NCBI GenBank assembly: GCA_963819785.1
Contig: CAWFXW010000020.1
Span: 512,781-576,780, forward strand
DNA from: Palsa-504 sp963819785
Lineage (GTDB): Bacteria; Actinomycetota; Actinomycetes; Streptosporangiales; Streptosporangiaceae
DNA length: 64,000 nucleotides
Reading direction: 5' to 3'
Shown one piece after another: positions 35,541-44,232 of this stretch. Position 1 is the stretch's first letter. Every line of letters begins with the position of its first letter. Position numbers and translations under genes: made by a program. The notes below the pieces were generated by a model that did no database searches, had not been told where the DNA came from, and worked only from the letters and a program-made list of their open reading frames with translations.

Positions 35541-35996
35541 CTAGCTGGCGCCGCCGGGGTCGAACAGGTGCAGCCCGGCCGCCCCGGGCAGCCAGTCCAG
35601 GGTCTTCTCGAAGCGGACGGTCGTACCCTGGCGTTCGTTCCCGGTCAACTGCAGGTTGTCGACCACCGCATTGATGATCTTCAGGCCGCGGCCGTGCTCG
35701 GCGGTCTCGGCGGGCCAGGGACCGGCGCCTGGTCCGCTGCCGTTCGGCACGGGCCTACCGGCATTGACGACCTCGATGGCGCACTTCCCGCTCCCGGCGC
35801 GGACCTGCACCTGGTAGTCCTCGCCGGGCCCGGCGTGCTGAACGACGTTGGCGCACGCCTCGCTGAGAGCGAGCGCGATGTCGGCCCGCGTGTCCGGCGT
35901 GACCCCGAGGGTGTGCAGGCATCCGTCGAGGACCTGGCGGCTGACCGGCACACTGGCGGCATCCCGGGGCAGGTGCAGCACCATCGTGATTTCCAT
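35541..35996 (-). CDS. HATPase-type anti-sigma/serine kinase-like protein
   Basis: A 151-residue GHKL ATPase domain of the RsbW/SpoIIAB type. The N box is IALALSEACANVVQHAGP (about residues 40-57), and the G boxes appear as HGRGLKIINAVVDNL. Actinomycetes carry many such proteins, which bind and phosphorylate anti-sigma antagonists. No antagonist or sigma gene is adjacent. The start ATG at 35996 has GGAGGTGGCTGC upstream, so expression should be strong. Confidence 0.87.
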   Translation of the reverse strand: MEITMVLHLPRDAASVPVSRQVLDGCLHTLGVTPDTRADIALALSEACANVVQHAGPGEDYQVQVRAGSGKCAIEVVNAGRPVPNGSGPGAGPWPAETAEHGRGLKIINAVVDNLQLTGNERQGTTVRFEKTLDWLPGAAGLHLFDPGGAS

Positions 35997-36172
35997 GCAG
36001 CCACCTCCGGCTTAGCACTGAGCCTGCCTGATCACTAGTCCCTCGGCTGGGCCATCCCAAACCCGGTGCTCGGGTGCTGTCACAGGCCGCTGACGCCCCT
36101 GCCCGGTGGTGGTGGTCCGGGTGCCCGTCGGTTGATTCATCATGCGGTACCGGCCTGTCTTACCGTGGAGGT

Positions 36173-36490
36173 ATGACCGCATGGGGCGACCTGCCGCCGG
36201 CGCCGCCGCCGCACGGCACGGTGCTGGCCTGGGCGCGAGGCTGCCGGTGCGAGGAGTGCGAGCGCGAGTACCAGCAGTTCGTGTCCGACCTGGCGCCGCT
36301 CAGGTTCCCGGCCAAGCCGGAGCCCCGCAAGTTCGATGCCGACACCCGGGCCCGGCTGGAGCCGGCGGTGAGCCAGTCGGAGTGCCCCGTGTGCGGCGCG
36401 CGGCGCCATCAGCGGTGCCGCAACCTGGCGTTCCCCCAGCATTTCGCGCCGACTCATGCCGAGCGCACCAGCGGCCGTAACCGCGGATAG
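36173..36490 (+). CDS. Small zinc-finger-like hypothetical protein
   Basis: A 105-residue protein from ATG 36173. It holds two cysteine motifs: ARGCRCEECEREYQQFV near residue 25 and SECPVCGARRHQRCRNL near residue 70, followed by HFAPTHAERTSGR. The second resembles the short actinobacterial CPVCGA-type zinc fingers of unknown or DNA-associated role. GGAGGT immediately precedes the ATG, which is closer than ideal. Confidence 0.65.
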   Translation: MTAWGDLPPAPPPHGTVLAWARGCRCEECEREYQQFVSDLAPLRFPAKPEPRKFDADTRARLEPAVSQSECPVCGARRHQRCRNLAFPQHFAPTHAERTSGRNRG

Positions 36491-36613
36491 GGACCGGCTG
36501 GCGCGGCCGACCCGGCCGGCTCGGGCCCGTCGCCGGATTCCGGGTATCGAGACCGGCTCGTCCTGTTATCGTCGGCTTGCCCTATCTTGTCCTGACTGCC
36601 GGAGGGTCACCCG

Positions 36614-38038
36614 ATGCGCTTGTCCGGAGCGAGTTCCGCCCGTCTGGTGGTCGCTGCCGCGGCCGTCCTGACCGCCGTCGCCGGCGGTACCGCCGCCGTC
36701 GGCAGCACTGCCGCGTCCGGTAGCACGATCGTGGCGGGCGACAGCGCCGCGGCGAGCAGCAGCGCGAGCGATCCGGGCGCGTTGATCGTGCACCCGACGG
36801 CAGGCCAGGTCCACGGCGCGTCCATGGCGCCGGTCCCGTTCACCGACGCGCAGTGCCAGGCCGTCTTCCAGATCAGCTGCTTCGTTCCGGACCAGGTCGA
36901 GGCCGCGTACAACCTGCCCGCCCTCTACAGCCGCGGCATCACCGGCAAGGGCGAGACCATCGTGGTCGTGGACGCGTTCGGCTCACCGACGGTCGCCGAT
37001 GACCTGCTGGCGTTCGACCAGAACCTGGGCCTGGGCACACCGCCGCTGCGGATCGTCAAGGTCGGGTCCGTGCCGGCCTTCAACTCCAGCAACGGCGACA
37101 TGATCGCCTGGGCCAGCGAGACCACGCTGGACGTGGAGTACGCGCACGCCGGGGCACCGGCGGCGAAGATCGTGCTGGTCGAGGTGGCCAAGGAAGACCT
37201 GCAGCATCTCGCGCTCGCGGTCAAGTACGCGGTCCAGCATAAGCTCGGCAACGTGATCAGCCTGAGCTGGGGAGAACCCGAGCAGGCGCTCGGGCGGACG
37301 TTCGTCAACTCGTACAGCTCCATCTTCAGCCAGGCCGCGAGCAGCCACATCACCATCGTCGCCTCCTCTGGCGACAGCGGCGCGTCCGGCCAGAACGACA
37401 ACGGCGACTTTTATCACCACCCGGTCGCGAGCTGGCCCGCCACCAGCCCGTTCGTGACGGCCGTGGGAGGCACCAAGCTCAACCTGAACGCCAGCGGCGC
37501 GCGCAACGGTCTCGACTCGGCCTGGAACGACACCTACAGCACCGCGGTCAACAACTTCTTCTTCGGCAACGACGGCCCGAACCCGCTGGCCACCGGGGGC
37601 GCCAAGTCCGCGTACTACGGCAGGCCCGGCTACCAGAAGGGCGTGCGCAGCGTTACCGGCAGCCAGCGCGGCATCCCGGATATCTCGATGAGCGCGTCGT
37701 GCAGCGTGGCGGTGAACGTCTTCGAGACCTTTACCGGCGGGCAGGGCGGCTGGGCCGCGTCGTGCGGTACCAGCGAGTCGGCGCCGATGTTCGCGGCGAT
37801 CGTCGCGCTCGCCGACCAGATGGCCGGCCATCCGCTCGGGTTCATCAACCCGGCGCTGTACGCGCTGGCGGCAAGGCACGCGCCGGGTATTGTCGCGGTG
37901 GCGTCGGGCAACAACAACGTCTCATTCCCCGGCGGCACGGTCCACGGCTACTCGGTCCGGCACGGCTACAACCTGGTCACCGGGCTCGGCACCGCCAACG
38001 GACGCTACCTCGTCCCCGAACTCGCGGGTAAGGCGTAG
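36614..38038 (+). CDS. Secreted S53 (sedolisin/kumamolisin-type) peptidase
   Basis: A 474-residue serine-carboxyl peptidase. A signal peptide (residues 1-30) is followed by a short Ala/Ser-rich stretch. The catalytic domain starts near AAYNLPALYSRGITGKGETI. Glu169 and Asp173 in ASETTLDVEYAHA, Asp254 in SSGDSGASG and the nucleophile Ser387 in SCGTSESAPMF form the sedolisin set. It lacks the usual pro-domain of about 180 residues: only about 70 residues lie between signal and catalytic core, so it may mature differently. ATG 36614 is preceded by GGAGGG. Confidence 0.9.
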   Translation: MRLSGASSARLVVAAAAVLTAVAGGTAAVGSTAASGSTIVAGDSAAASSSASDPGALIVHPTAGQVHGASMAPVPFTDAQCQAVFQISCFVPDQVEAAYNLPALYSRGITGKGETIVVVDAFGSPTVADDLLAFDQNLGLGTPPLRIVKVGSVPAFNSSNGDMIAWASETTLDVEYAHAGAPAAKIVLVEVAKEDLQHLALAVKYAVQHKLGNVISLSWGEPEQALGRTFVNSYSSIFSQAASSHITIVASSGDSGASGQNDNGDFYHHPVASWPATSPFVTAVGGTKLNLNASGARNGLDSAWNDTYSTAVNNFFFGNDGPNPLATGGAKSAYYGRPGYQKGVRSVTGSQRGIPDISMSASCSVAVNVFETFTGGQGGWAASCGTSESAPMFAAIVALADQMAGHPLGFINPALYALAARHAPGIVAVASGNNNVSFPGGTVHGYSVRHGYNLVTGLGTANGRYLVPELAGKA

Positions 38039-38084
38039 CGACAGGGAACCGTCGCGGCCCTCCCCCGGGGAAGGCCATCACGTC

Positions 38085-38110
38085 CGCTCCGGATTGAAGG
38101 ATCCGGAGCG
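38085..38110. terminator. Hairpin between the S53 peptidase and CBS genes
   Basis: CGCTCCGGAT and ATCCGGAGCG are perfect 10-bp arms around TGAAGG, 50 bases after the peptidase stop and 54 before the CBS start. It is probably a terminator, although there is no T-run. It could also act in the CBS leader. Confidence 0.5.
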
Positions 38111-38163
38111 AGGGTACCGGTACGGGCACACGGTCAGCGGCGTACGAGAGTCTGGGAGGTCCG

Positions 38164-38598
38164 ATGCTTATCAGCGACGTACTTCGCGCCAAGGGCACCC
38201 AGGTCATTACCGTCACCCCGGACATCACGGTGCGGCGTCTGCTGGCGGTCCTGGCCGAGCACGGGATCGGCGCCGTCGTCGTCTCGCACGACGGCGCCGC
38301 GGTCGACGGGATCGCCAGCGAGCGGGACATCGTCCGGGCGCTGGCCCAGCGGGGCGCGGGGGTGATGTCTGAGCCGGTCACGGCCATCTACACCGCCCAG
38401 GTGCACACGGTCACCCCGCAGACTCCGATCGAGGAGGTCATGCGCATGATGACCGAGCGCCGGGTGCGACACGCGCCCGTCGTGGCCGAGGAAATCTTGC
38501 AAGGGATCGTGAGCATCGGCGACGTGGTGAAGATCCGCATCGGCGAACTCGAAACCGAGCGAACCGCGCTGACTGAGTACATCACCGGTTCCCGCTAG
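38164..38598 (+). CDS. CBS-domain pair protein
   Basis: A 144-residue protein made of two CBS modules: VITVTPDITVRRLLAVLAEH with GIGAVVVSHDGAAVDGIASE, then VHTVTPQTPIEEVMRMMTER with VRHAPVVAEEILQGIVSIGD. CBS pairs bind adenine nucleotides and sense energy status. ATG 38164 has GGAGG upstream. Its stop overlaps the stop of the convergent VOC gene within CTAG (38595-38598), inside the palindrome CCCGCTAGCGGG. Confidence 0.9.
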   Translation: MLISDVLRAKGTQVITVTPDITVRRLLAVLAEHGIGAVVVSHDGAAVDGIASERDIVRALAQRGAGVMSEPVTAIYTAQVHTVTPQTPIEEVMRMMTERRVRHAPVVAEEILQGIVSIGDVVKIRIGELETERTALTEYITGSR

Positions 38599-39542
38599 CG
38601 GGTGTCGCGGGGGTCGCCGGGGATGGCGGCGGTGGTGAACCGGAACGGCGCGCCGAACGTGGTGTCCGGGTCGGCGACCAAGGTGGTGGCGTCGCGGTCC
38701 AGGACGCGGACGCCGTGGGCGGTCAGGTGCTGTTCGGCCCGGTCCAGGTCGGCGACCTCGAACGCGACCGCGTGCATGATGTCGCCGTTCTTAGCCAGCT
38801 CGGCCCCGGCCAGGCTGCCGGCCTCCAGAGGCTGGGCCAGTTCCACGATGGTGTGATCGCCCACGGCCACGTAGGCGTTCTTGGTCAGGGTCAGCGCCGA
38901 GTCCTGCTCAGCCAGGACCTGGCCGCCCAGGGCGCCGGCGTAGACCCGCTTGCCCTTGTCCAGGTCGCTGACCACGATGGTGATGTAGGCCAGCCGCCGC
39001 AGCCCGAGCGGATGATCCCGCTCCCACCGGCCGGTGTCGTACCCGTCGGCGAAGCGCGGGTCGGCGACCGCCGGGCGCGGGCCCTGCATCAGCTCCAGCG
39101 CGCCGCAGGAGTCCTTCGGATGGGTGAACAACGCCTCGTCGGGGCTGGGCTCGCGGGCCGAGTCGCTGCCTCCGCCGTTGAAGAAGAACCTGATTTCGTG
39201 GTCCTTGAGCTCGCGGTACAACGCCAGCGTGTCATCGACGTACCAGGCTATCGAGTGCCAGTGCCGGCCGAACTTGGTGTAGAAACGCCCGACCGGCATC
39301 TTGTCCCAGCCGTCGATGAACATCGACGGTGACATCGGCTCGAAGGTGACGTCGGCGATGGTGATCAGGGAGGCGTCCCGCAGCTCGACGCTCCAGGTCG
39401 GGAACGCACTGCCGGTACGGCTGCTCCGGCTGTTCTTGGTGAACTCGACCGCCCCGAAGACCTCGGCGTACCAGTCGTTGAGCGGCCAGAAATCATCCGA
39501 CATGTGGATGAGGTGGAAAATGGGACCGATCTTGAACGGCAC
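38595..39542 (-). CDS. VOC family two-module protein, second copy
   Basis: A 315-residue paralogue of the protein at 19789. The first module runs FKIGPIFHLIHMSDDFWPLN to the shared GRFYTKFGRHWHSIAWYVDD, and the second starts RLAYITIVVSDLDKGKRVYA. GTG 39542 is chosen because GAGGGAG lies 7 bases upstream and it follows the crotonase stop by 14 bases. The open frame upstream of it overlaps the crotonase gene and is not used. It is probably one step of an acyl-CoA or ring-cleavage pathway with that crotonase. Confidence 0.85.
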   Translation of the reverse strand: MPFKIGPIFHLIHMSDDFWPLNDWYAEVFGAVEFTKNSRSSRTGSAFPTWSVELRDASLITIADVTFEPMSPSMFIDGWDKMPVGRFYTKFGRHWHSIAWYVDDTLALYRELKDHEIRFFFNGGGSDSAREPSPDEALFTHPKDSCGALELMQGPRPAVADPRFADGYDTGRWERDHPLGLRRLAYITIVVSDLDKGKRVYAGALGGQVLAEQDSALTLTKNAYVAVGDHTIVELAQPLEAGSLAGAELAKNGDIMHAVAFEVADLDRAEQHLTAHGVRVLDRDATTLVADPDTTFGAPFRFTTAAIPGDPRDTR

Positions 39543-39556
39543 AGTCGTACTCCCTC

Positions 39557-40390
39557 TTACCGCATCTTCCATTCGGGCTGGCGCTTCTCGGCGAAGGCCT
39601 TGGGGCCTTCGAGTGCGTCCTCGGTCCGGCCGAGGGTGAAGGCGAACATCTCCGCGAACTTCCACTGGTGCTCGACCGTCATGTCGCGGCCCTCCTTGAC
39701 GATCCGCTTGAGGAACTGCACCGCCAGCGGCGAGTTCTCCAGGATCTTGCCGGCCATCTCGTCCGCCGCCGCCTCCAGCGCGGCCCGGTCGTCGTAGACG
39801 CCCTGGATCAGGCCGATCTGGTAGGCACGCTCGGCGCCGACCGGGTCGCCGACGAGCTCGATCCGCATCGCCTCGCCGAGCGGGATCATCCGGGACAGGT
39901 GGACGAACGCCGGCCCGGACAGCAGGTTCCGCTTGGGCTCGGGCATCGCGAAACTCGACTGCCGGGTGGCCAGCCGGATGTCGCAGTCGAGCGCGATCTC
40001 CATGCCGCCCGCCATGCAGTACCCGTCGATGGCCGCGATGACCGGCTTGGTGCAGTTGTTGACGTCGTCGAATCCGGGCATGTGCCCGCCCCGGGCCACC
40101 GCGGGCCGGGCGGTGATGGCCTGGCCCGGCGCAACGTAGTCGTCGTTGCCGTCCGCGGATTCCATCCGGGCGGCCATCTCCTTCAGGTCCGCGCCCGCGG
40201 AGAACGCCCGCCCGCCCGCACCGGACAAGATGACCGCGAACACGCCCGGGTCGGCATCGGCCGCCTGAAACGCCTCCCGCAGATCACCCATCAGCTCACG
40301 GCTCAGCGCGTTCATCCGCTGCGGCCGGTTCATCGTGATATATGCCTTACGATCCCGGACCTCGTAGATCAGCACATCCGTGCTTTGCAC
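39557..40390 (-). CDS. Enoyl-CoA hydratase/isomerase family protein
   Basis: A 277-residue crotonase. The first oxyanion loop is AFSAGADLKEM near residue 65, and the second is AAIDGYCMAGGMEIALDCDI with the catalytic Glu131 present. An insert at about residues 78-108 (ESADGNDDYVAPGQAITARP) precedes the second loop. It is the first gene of a VOC operon and divergent from a TetR regulator. It is the intact counterpart of the gutted crotonase at 20669. Confidence 0.88.
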   Translation of the reverse strand: MQSTDVLIYEVRDRKAYITMNRPQRMNALSRELMGDLREAFQAADADPGVFAVILSGAGGRAFSAGADLKEMAARMESADGNDDYVAPGQAITARPAVARGGHMPGFDDVNNCTKPVIAAIDGYCMAGGMEIALDCDIRLATRQSSFAMPEPKRNLLSGPAFVHLSRMIPLGEAMRIELVGDPVGAERAYQIGLIQGVYDDRAALEAAADEMAGKILENSPLAVQFLKRIVKEGRDMTVEHQWKFAEMFAFTLGRTEDALEGPKAFAEKRQPEWKMR

Positions 40391-40445
40391 CGCTGCCTGC
40401 CCTTCGTCTGCCAGTAGCCTGAGCCTGCGACGACTACCACAAGAT

Positions 40446-40463
40446 ATGTATCATTTGTTGTAT
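40446..40463. promoter_or_regulatory. TGTATC direct repeat in the TetR/crotonase promoter
   Basis: TGTATC occurs at 40446-40451 and again at 40458-40463, a 12-bp spacing, in the only AT-rich patch between the divergent genes. It may hold overlapping -10 elements or a regulator site. Confidence 0.35.
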
Positions 40464-40508
40464 CCGTGAGCAAGGTCCGGTCCGGTACCGTGGGAGGCCA
40501 CGCGACCG

Positions 40509-41156
40509 GTGATGAGGAGTCGTGGAGTTCCGTTGAGTACCAACTTGGCCGGCCGTCTGGAGGCCGACCCGCCGGCGAACGGGACGATCCGGACGATTCT
40601 CGAGGCCGGGGCGCTCTGCCTGGCCCGGCTCGGGCAGGACCGGACCAGCATCCAGGTCATCGCGGACGCCGCCGGACTGAACCGGACGACGATCTACCGG
40701 TACTTCGGCGACCGGAACCGCCTGTTCAACGCGATCGCCGATTACGAGCGGAGCAGGCAGCGCGCCGAGGTCGCCGGACGTATCCCCGACGATGCCGGCC
40801 TGGAGGACGCGCTGGCCGCGATCGCCGAGGTGCTCGCCTCGGCCGCACTCGCCTTCAACGTGCCCGAGCACCTGCGCAGGCACGACCGCGGCCTGGCGCA
40901 GTACTACGGGTCGCAGGGTCACGACCGCCACGAGTGGATCAGCAGCCTGGTCCGGCCCCACGTGGCCCGCGCGGGCCAGACCGGTGAACTGGCCCCGGGC
41001 CTCACCGAGGACGAGGCGGTCGAGTGGGCGGCGCTCGTCCTCATGATCATCGAGACCCTGCCCGGCTCGCTCGGCCTGGACATCAGGGAACCGCATGCGG
41101 TCGGACGGACCTTCGGCCGCCGGATCTGCCAGGGCATCGCCCGCCCGCGGTCATGA
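40509..41156 (+). CDS. TetR/AcrR family regulator
   Basis: A 215-residue repressor. The HTH reads ILEAGALCLARLGQDRTSIQ, then VIADAAGLNRTTIYRYFGDR with NRLFNAI. The remaining helices form the ligand-binding and dimer domain. The start could be GTG 40509, ATG 40512 or TTG 40533 (GGAG upstream). It is divergent from the crotonase-VOC operon, its probable target. Confidence 0.85.
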   Translation: MMRSRGVPLSTNLAGRLEADPPANGTIRTILEAGALCLARLGQDRTSIQVIADAAGLNRTTIYRYFGDRNRLFNAIADYERSRQRAEVAGRIPDDAGLEDALAAIAEVLASAALAFNVPEHLRRHDRGLAQYYGSQGHDRHEWISSLVRPHVARAGQTGELAPGLTEDEAVEWAALVLMIIETLPGSLGLDIREPHAVGRTFGRRICQGIARPRS

Positions 41157-41189
41157 CGTCGCGGACGGTGATCGCTGGGCAGACAACGG

Positions 41190-42116
41190 TCAGCTGATCG
41201 CGCCCGCCGGAAGCAGCGCGTGAACGCCCCAGGACTCGTTCGCCACCTGCGTGACTCTCAGGTCGAGCACCGGGCTGGCCAGCGCCAGCGCCGTTGCCTT
41301 GCCGACTCCGTAGCTGGCCTGCAGCCAGGTCAGCATCGCGTCGAGGGCATCGCCCATGGCCGCGTTGAGATCCGGGCTGAAGCCGAAGGTGATCTGGCCC
41401 GCCGGAGTCTCCGCGTGCACTCCCGGAACCGGGCGCTGCGGGACCAGTTCAAGCCGAAGCTCGGTGGTCATGCCGCACTCGATCGCGGTGCCCGCCACCT
41501 CGCCGTCGCCCTGGGCCGCATGGCCGTCGCCGACGCTCAGCAGCGCACCGGGCACGGCCACCGGCAGGTACAGGACCGAGCCGGCGACCAGTTCCCTGCA
41601 GTCGATGTTGCCGCCGCCGACGGCCCGGGGCGGGATGGTGGAGTGCTCGCCCGGCTCGTCCCAGGCGACGCCGGTCACGCCGTGGAACGGGGCGATCCGC
41701 ACCGTGTGCCCCCGGTCGCTGATGGCCACCCGCGCGTCCGGGTCGATCCGCCAGAGCAGCCAGGCAGGCGGGCCCTCGTGCAGGCCGAGGCGCCTGGTCA
41801 GCGGGTTGTCGCGGTGGGCGGCGACGGTGTAGCCCCAGGGGTCGGGCCGCAGGGAGATGAAGCGCACCGCAAGCACCTCGCCCGGCACCGCGCCGCGAAC
41901 CGCGATCGGCCCGGTCAGGCAGTGGCCGCGCCGCCTCATGCTGGCCATCGCCGGCACCGTTTCGCCGGGGAAGGTCTGCGGCCGCAGGTGGCCGGAAGCG
42001 TTCAGCGTGCGCAGCACGATCGTGTCACCGGGGTCGGCGGTCAGGACCGGCGGCAGGTCACGGGAGAACACGTGTACCGTCGTCGACGGTGACGGGTCGA
42101 GCCGGTGGCTAGTCAT
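41190..42116 (-). CDS. Acetamidase/formamidase family protein
   Basis: A 308-residue amidase of the FmdA/AmdA family, which hydrolyses short amides to ammonia and acid. Typical segments are GHLRPQTFPGETVPAMASM, LTGPIAVRGAVPGEVLAVRF, GGGNIDCRELVAGSVLYLPV and GDGHAAQGDGEVAGTAIEC, the last carrying metal-binding His and Glu residues. ATG 42116 starts the family's usual N-terminus; the open frame further upstream to 42398 is Arg/Pro-rich and rejected. It stands alone. Confidence 0.87.
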   Translation of the reverse strand: MTSHRLDPSPSTTVHVFSRDLPPVLTADPGDTIVLRTLNASGHLRPQTFPGETVPAMASMRRRGHCLTGPIAVRGAVPGEVLAVRFISLRPDPWGYTVAAHRDNPLTRRLGLHEGPPAWLLWRIDPDARVAISDRGHTVRIAPFHGVTGVAWDEPGEHSTIPPRAVGGGNIDCRELVAGSVLYLPVAVPGALLSVGDGHAAQGDGEVAGTAIECGMTTELRLELVPQRPVPGVHAETPAGQITFGFSPDLNAAMGDALDAMLTWLQASYGVGKATALALASPVLDLRVTQVANESWGVHALLPAGAIS

Positions 42117-42488
42117 GCAGCGATCTTCGTCGATAATGTCCGGGTGGGCCAGGTTGGCACGCGTGCCCGCGGGCTGCTCGTCGCGGGCGGCGCCGCTATC
42201 GCGCTGGGCGGAGCAGGATGGCTGCTGGGACCGGGATGGGCCGCGGCGGGGGTGGTGGCAGGCCCGGCCGCCGCGCTGGTCATCGCCGCAGCCCGGCGCG
42301 TGCGCCGGCAAGATCGTCGCGGACCTGGCCTGGTACGGCACGGAAGCATCCGCCCGCCGCGGCCTGACCTGCCAGCGGCCCGCGGCGCAGCCGGCCACTC
42401 CCTAGGTGCGGCTGGACCTGGCCCGGGCTGTAGCCGCGGTGGCGTAGGGCCGTACGATACTGACCGCGCTCGTTACGGGAGGATCGGA

Positions 42489-43211
42489 GTGCCGCTGGAG
42501 AACGAGGACCGGCCGTCGGACTCGCTGTATGTGCACCGCGTGTGGCGCAGTCGCGCGTCAGCGGTGGCGCGGATGACCTCGGTCGCGACGTCGAACTGGG
42601 AACTGGTGTTCTGGGCGCACGATGGCCTCGTCCACGCCGCCGTCCGCGGGCCGGAGACCGCGGTCTCAAGCGCCGATGTGCCTGATGGCTCGCAGTCCTT
42701 GGGCATCACGTTCGCGCACGGTACCTGGATGCCGCACCTGCCTGCGGCGCGCCTGGTCGACTCCGCCATGGAGAGCCCGCACGTGACCGCGACGACATTC
42801 GTGCTGCGCGGTGATGAGTGGCTCATCCCCGGCTTTGACAGCGCGGAACAGTTCGTCGCCCGGCTTGTACGGCAGGGCGTCGTCGTGCGCGACCCGCTCG
42901 TCGATGACGTCGTGGCCGGCGAGATGACGGCCGTCGGAACGAGGTCGGTGCAGCGCCGAGTCGCCACGGCGACCGGGCTCACGCAGGGAAGCATCCGGCA
43001 GATCGAACGTGCCCGGCAGGCCGCGATCCTGCTCGGCGAGGGCGCCTCACCGCTCGCTGTCGTCAACCGGCTCGGCTACTACGACCAGCCGCACCTGGCC
43101 CGCTCGCTCCGGCGCTTCATCGGCCGCACGGCGACCGAGCTGAGCCGTCAGGATCCGGCCGGGCAGCCCTTGTCGCTCCTGTACAAGACCGGCACCGCCC
43201 CCGGTTCCTAA
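42489..43211 (+). CDS. AraC-type HTH regulator
   Basis: A 240-residue regulator. An N-terminal sensory domain (TSNWELVFWAHDGLVHAAVR) is followed by a C-terminal HTH region containing VATATGLTQGSIRQIERARQ and NRLGYYDQPHLARSLRRFIG (residues about 160-225), an AraC second helix-turn-helix. GTG 42489 has GGGAGGA upstream. It is 69 bases upstream of an alpha/beta hydrolase on the same strand and probably controls it. Confidence 0.82.
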   Translation: MPLENEDRPSDSLYVHRVWRSRASAVARMTSVATSNWELVFWAHDGLVHAAVRGPETAVSSADVPDGSQSLGITFAHGTWMPHLPAARLVDSAMESPHVTATTFVLRGDEWLIPGFDSAEQFVARLVRQGVVVRDPLVDDVVAGEMTAVGTRSVQRRVATATGLTQGSIRQIERARQAAILLGEGASPLAVVNRLGYYDQPHLARSLRRFIGRTATELSRQDPAGQPLSLLYKTGTAPGS

Positions 43212-43280
43212 CCTGGCTGCGCGGCGGCACACCACCGCACCGGGAGACATCCCGCACCGCCACCAGGAAGGGCATTCCAG

Positions 43281-44099
43281 ATGACCGAGAACGTCAGCGC
43301 GGTCGCGGTTTCCGCCGACGGCACGGTGATCGCGTTCACCGCGTGGGGCGAGGGCGAGCCGCTCATCATCATCGACGGCGCGACCGCCTACCCAGCCGTC
43401 AACCCGACGGACGAGGAGATCGGGCGGCTGCTGAGCGGCAAGTTCCGGACCTACGCCTACGACCGTCGCGGACGCGGCCACAGCACGGACACCGCGCCAT
43501 ACGCCGTGCAGCGCGAGATCGAGGATCTCGCCGCGCTCATCGAGGTCGCGGGCGGCCCGGCGACCATCTTCGGCTGGTCGTCCGGCGCGGTCCTCGCGCT
43601 CGACGCCGCGGCGGCCGGCCTGCCGATCACGCGGCTCGCGTTGTTCGAGCCACCGTTCGTCGTCGACGACAGTCGCTCGCCGTTGCCAGCGGACTACGTG
43701 GAGCGCCTGGACGCCGCCGTGGCCGACGGCCGCCCCGGGGATGCTGCGGAGCTGTTCATGACCGCTGCGGCCGGACTGCCCGCCGAGGCGGTCGACGGCA
43801 TCCGGCACAGCGAGTTCTGGCCGGTCATGGAGGCCGTCGCGCCGACGATCGCCTACGACGGCCGGATCATGGGGACCACGATGTCGGGTGCCCCGCTGCC
43901 CCGTGACCGCTGGGCCGCCGTCACCGTACCCATCCTCGTGATGCACGGCACCGGGACGTTCCCGTTCATCATCGCAGGCGCCCAGGCGCTGGCCGGGCTG
44001 CTGCCAGCCGCGACCCTGCTGGCGGTCACGGGTGAACAGCACAGCGCGCCCGCCGAGGTGCTCGCCTCCGCGCTGCGCGACTTCGCTCGCGCCCGCTAG
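43281..44099 (+). CDS. Alpha/beta hydrolase
   Basis: A 272-residue hydrolase. The nucleophile Ser100 lies in IFGWSSGAVLAL, the oxyanion region follows LIIIDGATAYPAV, and the catalytic His is about residue 254 (TGEQHSAPAEVLA). ATG 43281 is preceded by AGGAAGGG. It follows the AraC-type regulator. Substrate unknown. Confidence 0.87.
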   Translation: MTENVSAVAVSADGTVIAFTAWGEGEPLIIIDGATAYPAVNPTDEEIGRLLSGKFRTYAYDRRGRGHSTDTAPYAVQREIEDLAALIEVAGGPATIFGWSSGAVLALDAAAAGLPITRLALFEPPFVVDDSRSPLPADYVERLDAAVADGRPGDAAELFMTAAAGLPAEAVDGIRHSEFWPVMEAVAPTIAYDGRIMGTTMSGAPLPRDRWAAVTVPILVMHGTGTFPFIIAGAQALAGLLPAATLLAVTGEQHSAPAEVLASALRDFARAR

Positions 44100-44232
44100 A
44101 GAGCCAAGGAATGGGCAGGATCGCGCCACCGGCGGCCCGCTGTTCCCGGCCGCTGGCGGGCGGCGGCTGGACCGGCAGAAGCACCGCGGCCGTCGGCCAC
44201 ATGCTCGTCGCGCCCGCCGTTGCGAGGGTGAG

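Noticed and set aside
42117..42398. 94-residue N-terminal extension of the amidase
   Set aside because: Arg/Pro/Cys-rich and unlike the family; ATG 42116 gives the normal start.
42144..42399. Possible small membrane protein (GLLVAGGAAIALGGAGWLLG)
   Set aside because: Hydrophobic segment is plausible, but there is no ribosome site, the frame has no proper end before the AraC gene, and part overlaps the amidase promoter region.
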